From: Pseudomonas lundensis
GTDB taxonomy: Bacteria; Pseudomonadota; Gammaproteobacteria; Pseudomonadales; Pseudomonadaceae
Reading direction: 5' to 3'
NCBI RefSeq assembly: GCF_001042985.1
Contig: NZ_JYKY01000019.1
Span: forward strand, 40,526-104,525
DNA length: 64,000 bases
Part shown: positions 63,928 to 64,000 of the stretch, piece after piece
How positions within the stretch are numbered: position 1 is the first letter of the stretch
Layout: the number at the start of each line of letters is the position of its first letter
Made by a program: the position numbers and the translations under genes
The notes under the pieces: generated by a model
What the model saw: only the letters and a program-made list of their open reading frames with translations
What the model was told of the DNA's origin: nothing
Databases searched by the model: none

Positions 63928-64000
63928 TAAAGCCAGGAGGCCAAGATGGCAAAGCGGTATGAACTCCCCGACGCAGCCTGGGATCTGGTTGCAGATATCT
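63876..64000 (+). mobile_element. IS5-family insertion sequence, left end (runs off the window)
   Basis: The stretch starting GGCTCTGTACGTAAACCC at ~63876 looks like an IS5-family terminal inverted repeat and directly follows CTAG, a typical target of these elements. A transposase start follows 70 bp inside. The right end and target duplication are outside the window, so boundaries are tentative. Confidence 0.65.
63946..64000 (+). CDS. IS5-family transposase, first 18 codons
   Basis: MAKRYELPDAAWDLVADI... is the characteristic N terminus of IS5-family transposases of pseudomonads (helix-turn-helix region follows in the family). AGGAGG six nt upstream is a strong SD. The gene continues beyond the window. 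It is divergent from the CARF gene. Confidence 0.8.
   Translation, partial: MAKRYELPDAAWDLVADI

Noticed and set aside
41030..64000. CRISPR array or cas genes near the CARF protein
   Set aside because: No regularly spaced direct repeats and no cas-like genes seen on either strand.

Overview
The window is chromosomal DNA of a fluorescent Pseudomonas (P. fluorescens lineage). The evidence is a pyoverdine locus (pvdS, pvdG, pvdL, pvdH and an MbtH-like gene) with Fur and PvdS (iron-starvation) promoter boxes, together with the conserved Pseudomonas block thrS-infC-rpmI-rplT-pheS-pheT-ihfA-merR-tRNA-Pro. The first ~41 kb is core-like. From the tRNA-Pro onward the DNA is an accessory defence island that continues past the right edge.

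Layout. 1-23.6 kb: iron and pyoverdine genes. The partial sigma gene pvdS (-) diverges from pvdG and the giant NRPS gene pvdL (+). A disulfide-handling operon (dsbD, an Lgt-like/TlpA fusion, dsbG; -), an OmpR-type two-component pair and cycA lie between pvdL and pvdH-mbtH. 23.7-31.1 kb: a periplasmic asparaginase/glutaminase (-) diverges from a complete ribose operon rbsBACRKD (+) with an RbsR-type palindrome upstream. 31.2-33.2 kb: small genes (two small hypothetical genes, an I78 inhibitor lipoprotein, a cold-shock protein, a secreted Cys protein). 33.2-41.0 kb: the translation block. The thrS leader holds two stem-loops with 7-nt loops that mimic the tRNA-Thr anticodon arm, next to the Shine-Dalgarno, and infC has AUU start codons.

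Island (41.0 kb to end). After tRNA-Pro(GGG) and its terminator comes ~0.9 kb of mostly non-coding, hairpin-rich DNA. Next is a tightly coupled three-gene cassette on + (unknown 460-aa protein, phospholipase-D-type protein with two HxK...GSxN motifs, SNF2-type helicase). A frameshifted remnant of a second SNF2-type helicase follows. Facing it is one translationally coupled operon of eight genes on -: a CARF + PD-(D/E)XK protein, TerY-like VWA protein, PP2C phosphatase, kinase with C-terminal zinc ribbon, SF1 (UPF1/DNA2-like) helicase, a winged-helix protein, a McrB-type GTPase with a ~400-residue coiled coil, and a 1124-aa McrC/DUF2357-like protein carrying a cold-shock OB fold and an Hsp70-like stretch. 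The combination matches the recently named coiled-coil nuclease tandem (CoCoNuT) type IV restriction systems associated with a TerY-P phospho-signalling triad and CARF effectors, which are predicted to act on RNA. An IS5-family element sits on the 5' end of the operon: the first ~17 codons of the CARF gene appear to be IS-derived. No integrase, Cas10 or CRISPR array is visible in the window.

Limits: everything here was read by eye. Family names rest on motifs, lengths and gene order, not on database searches.
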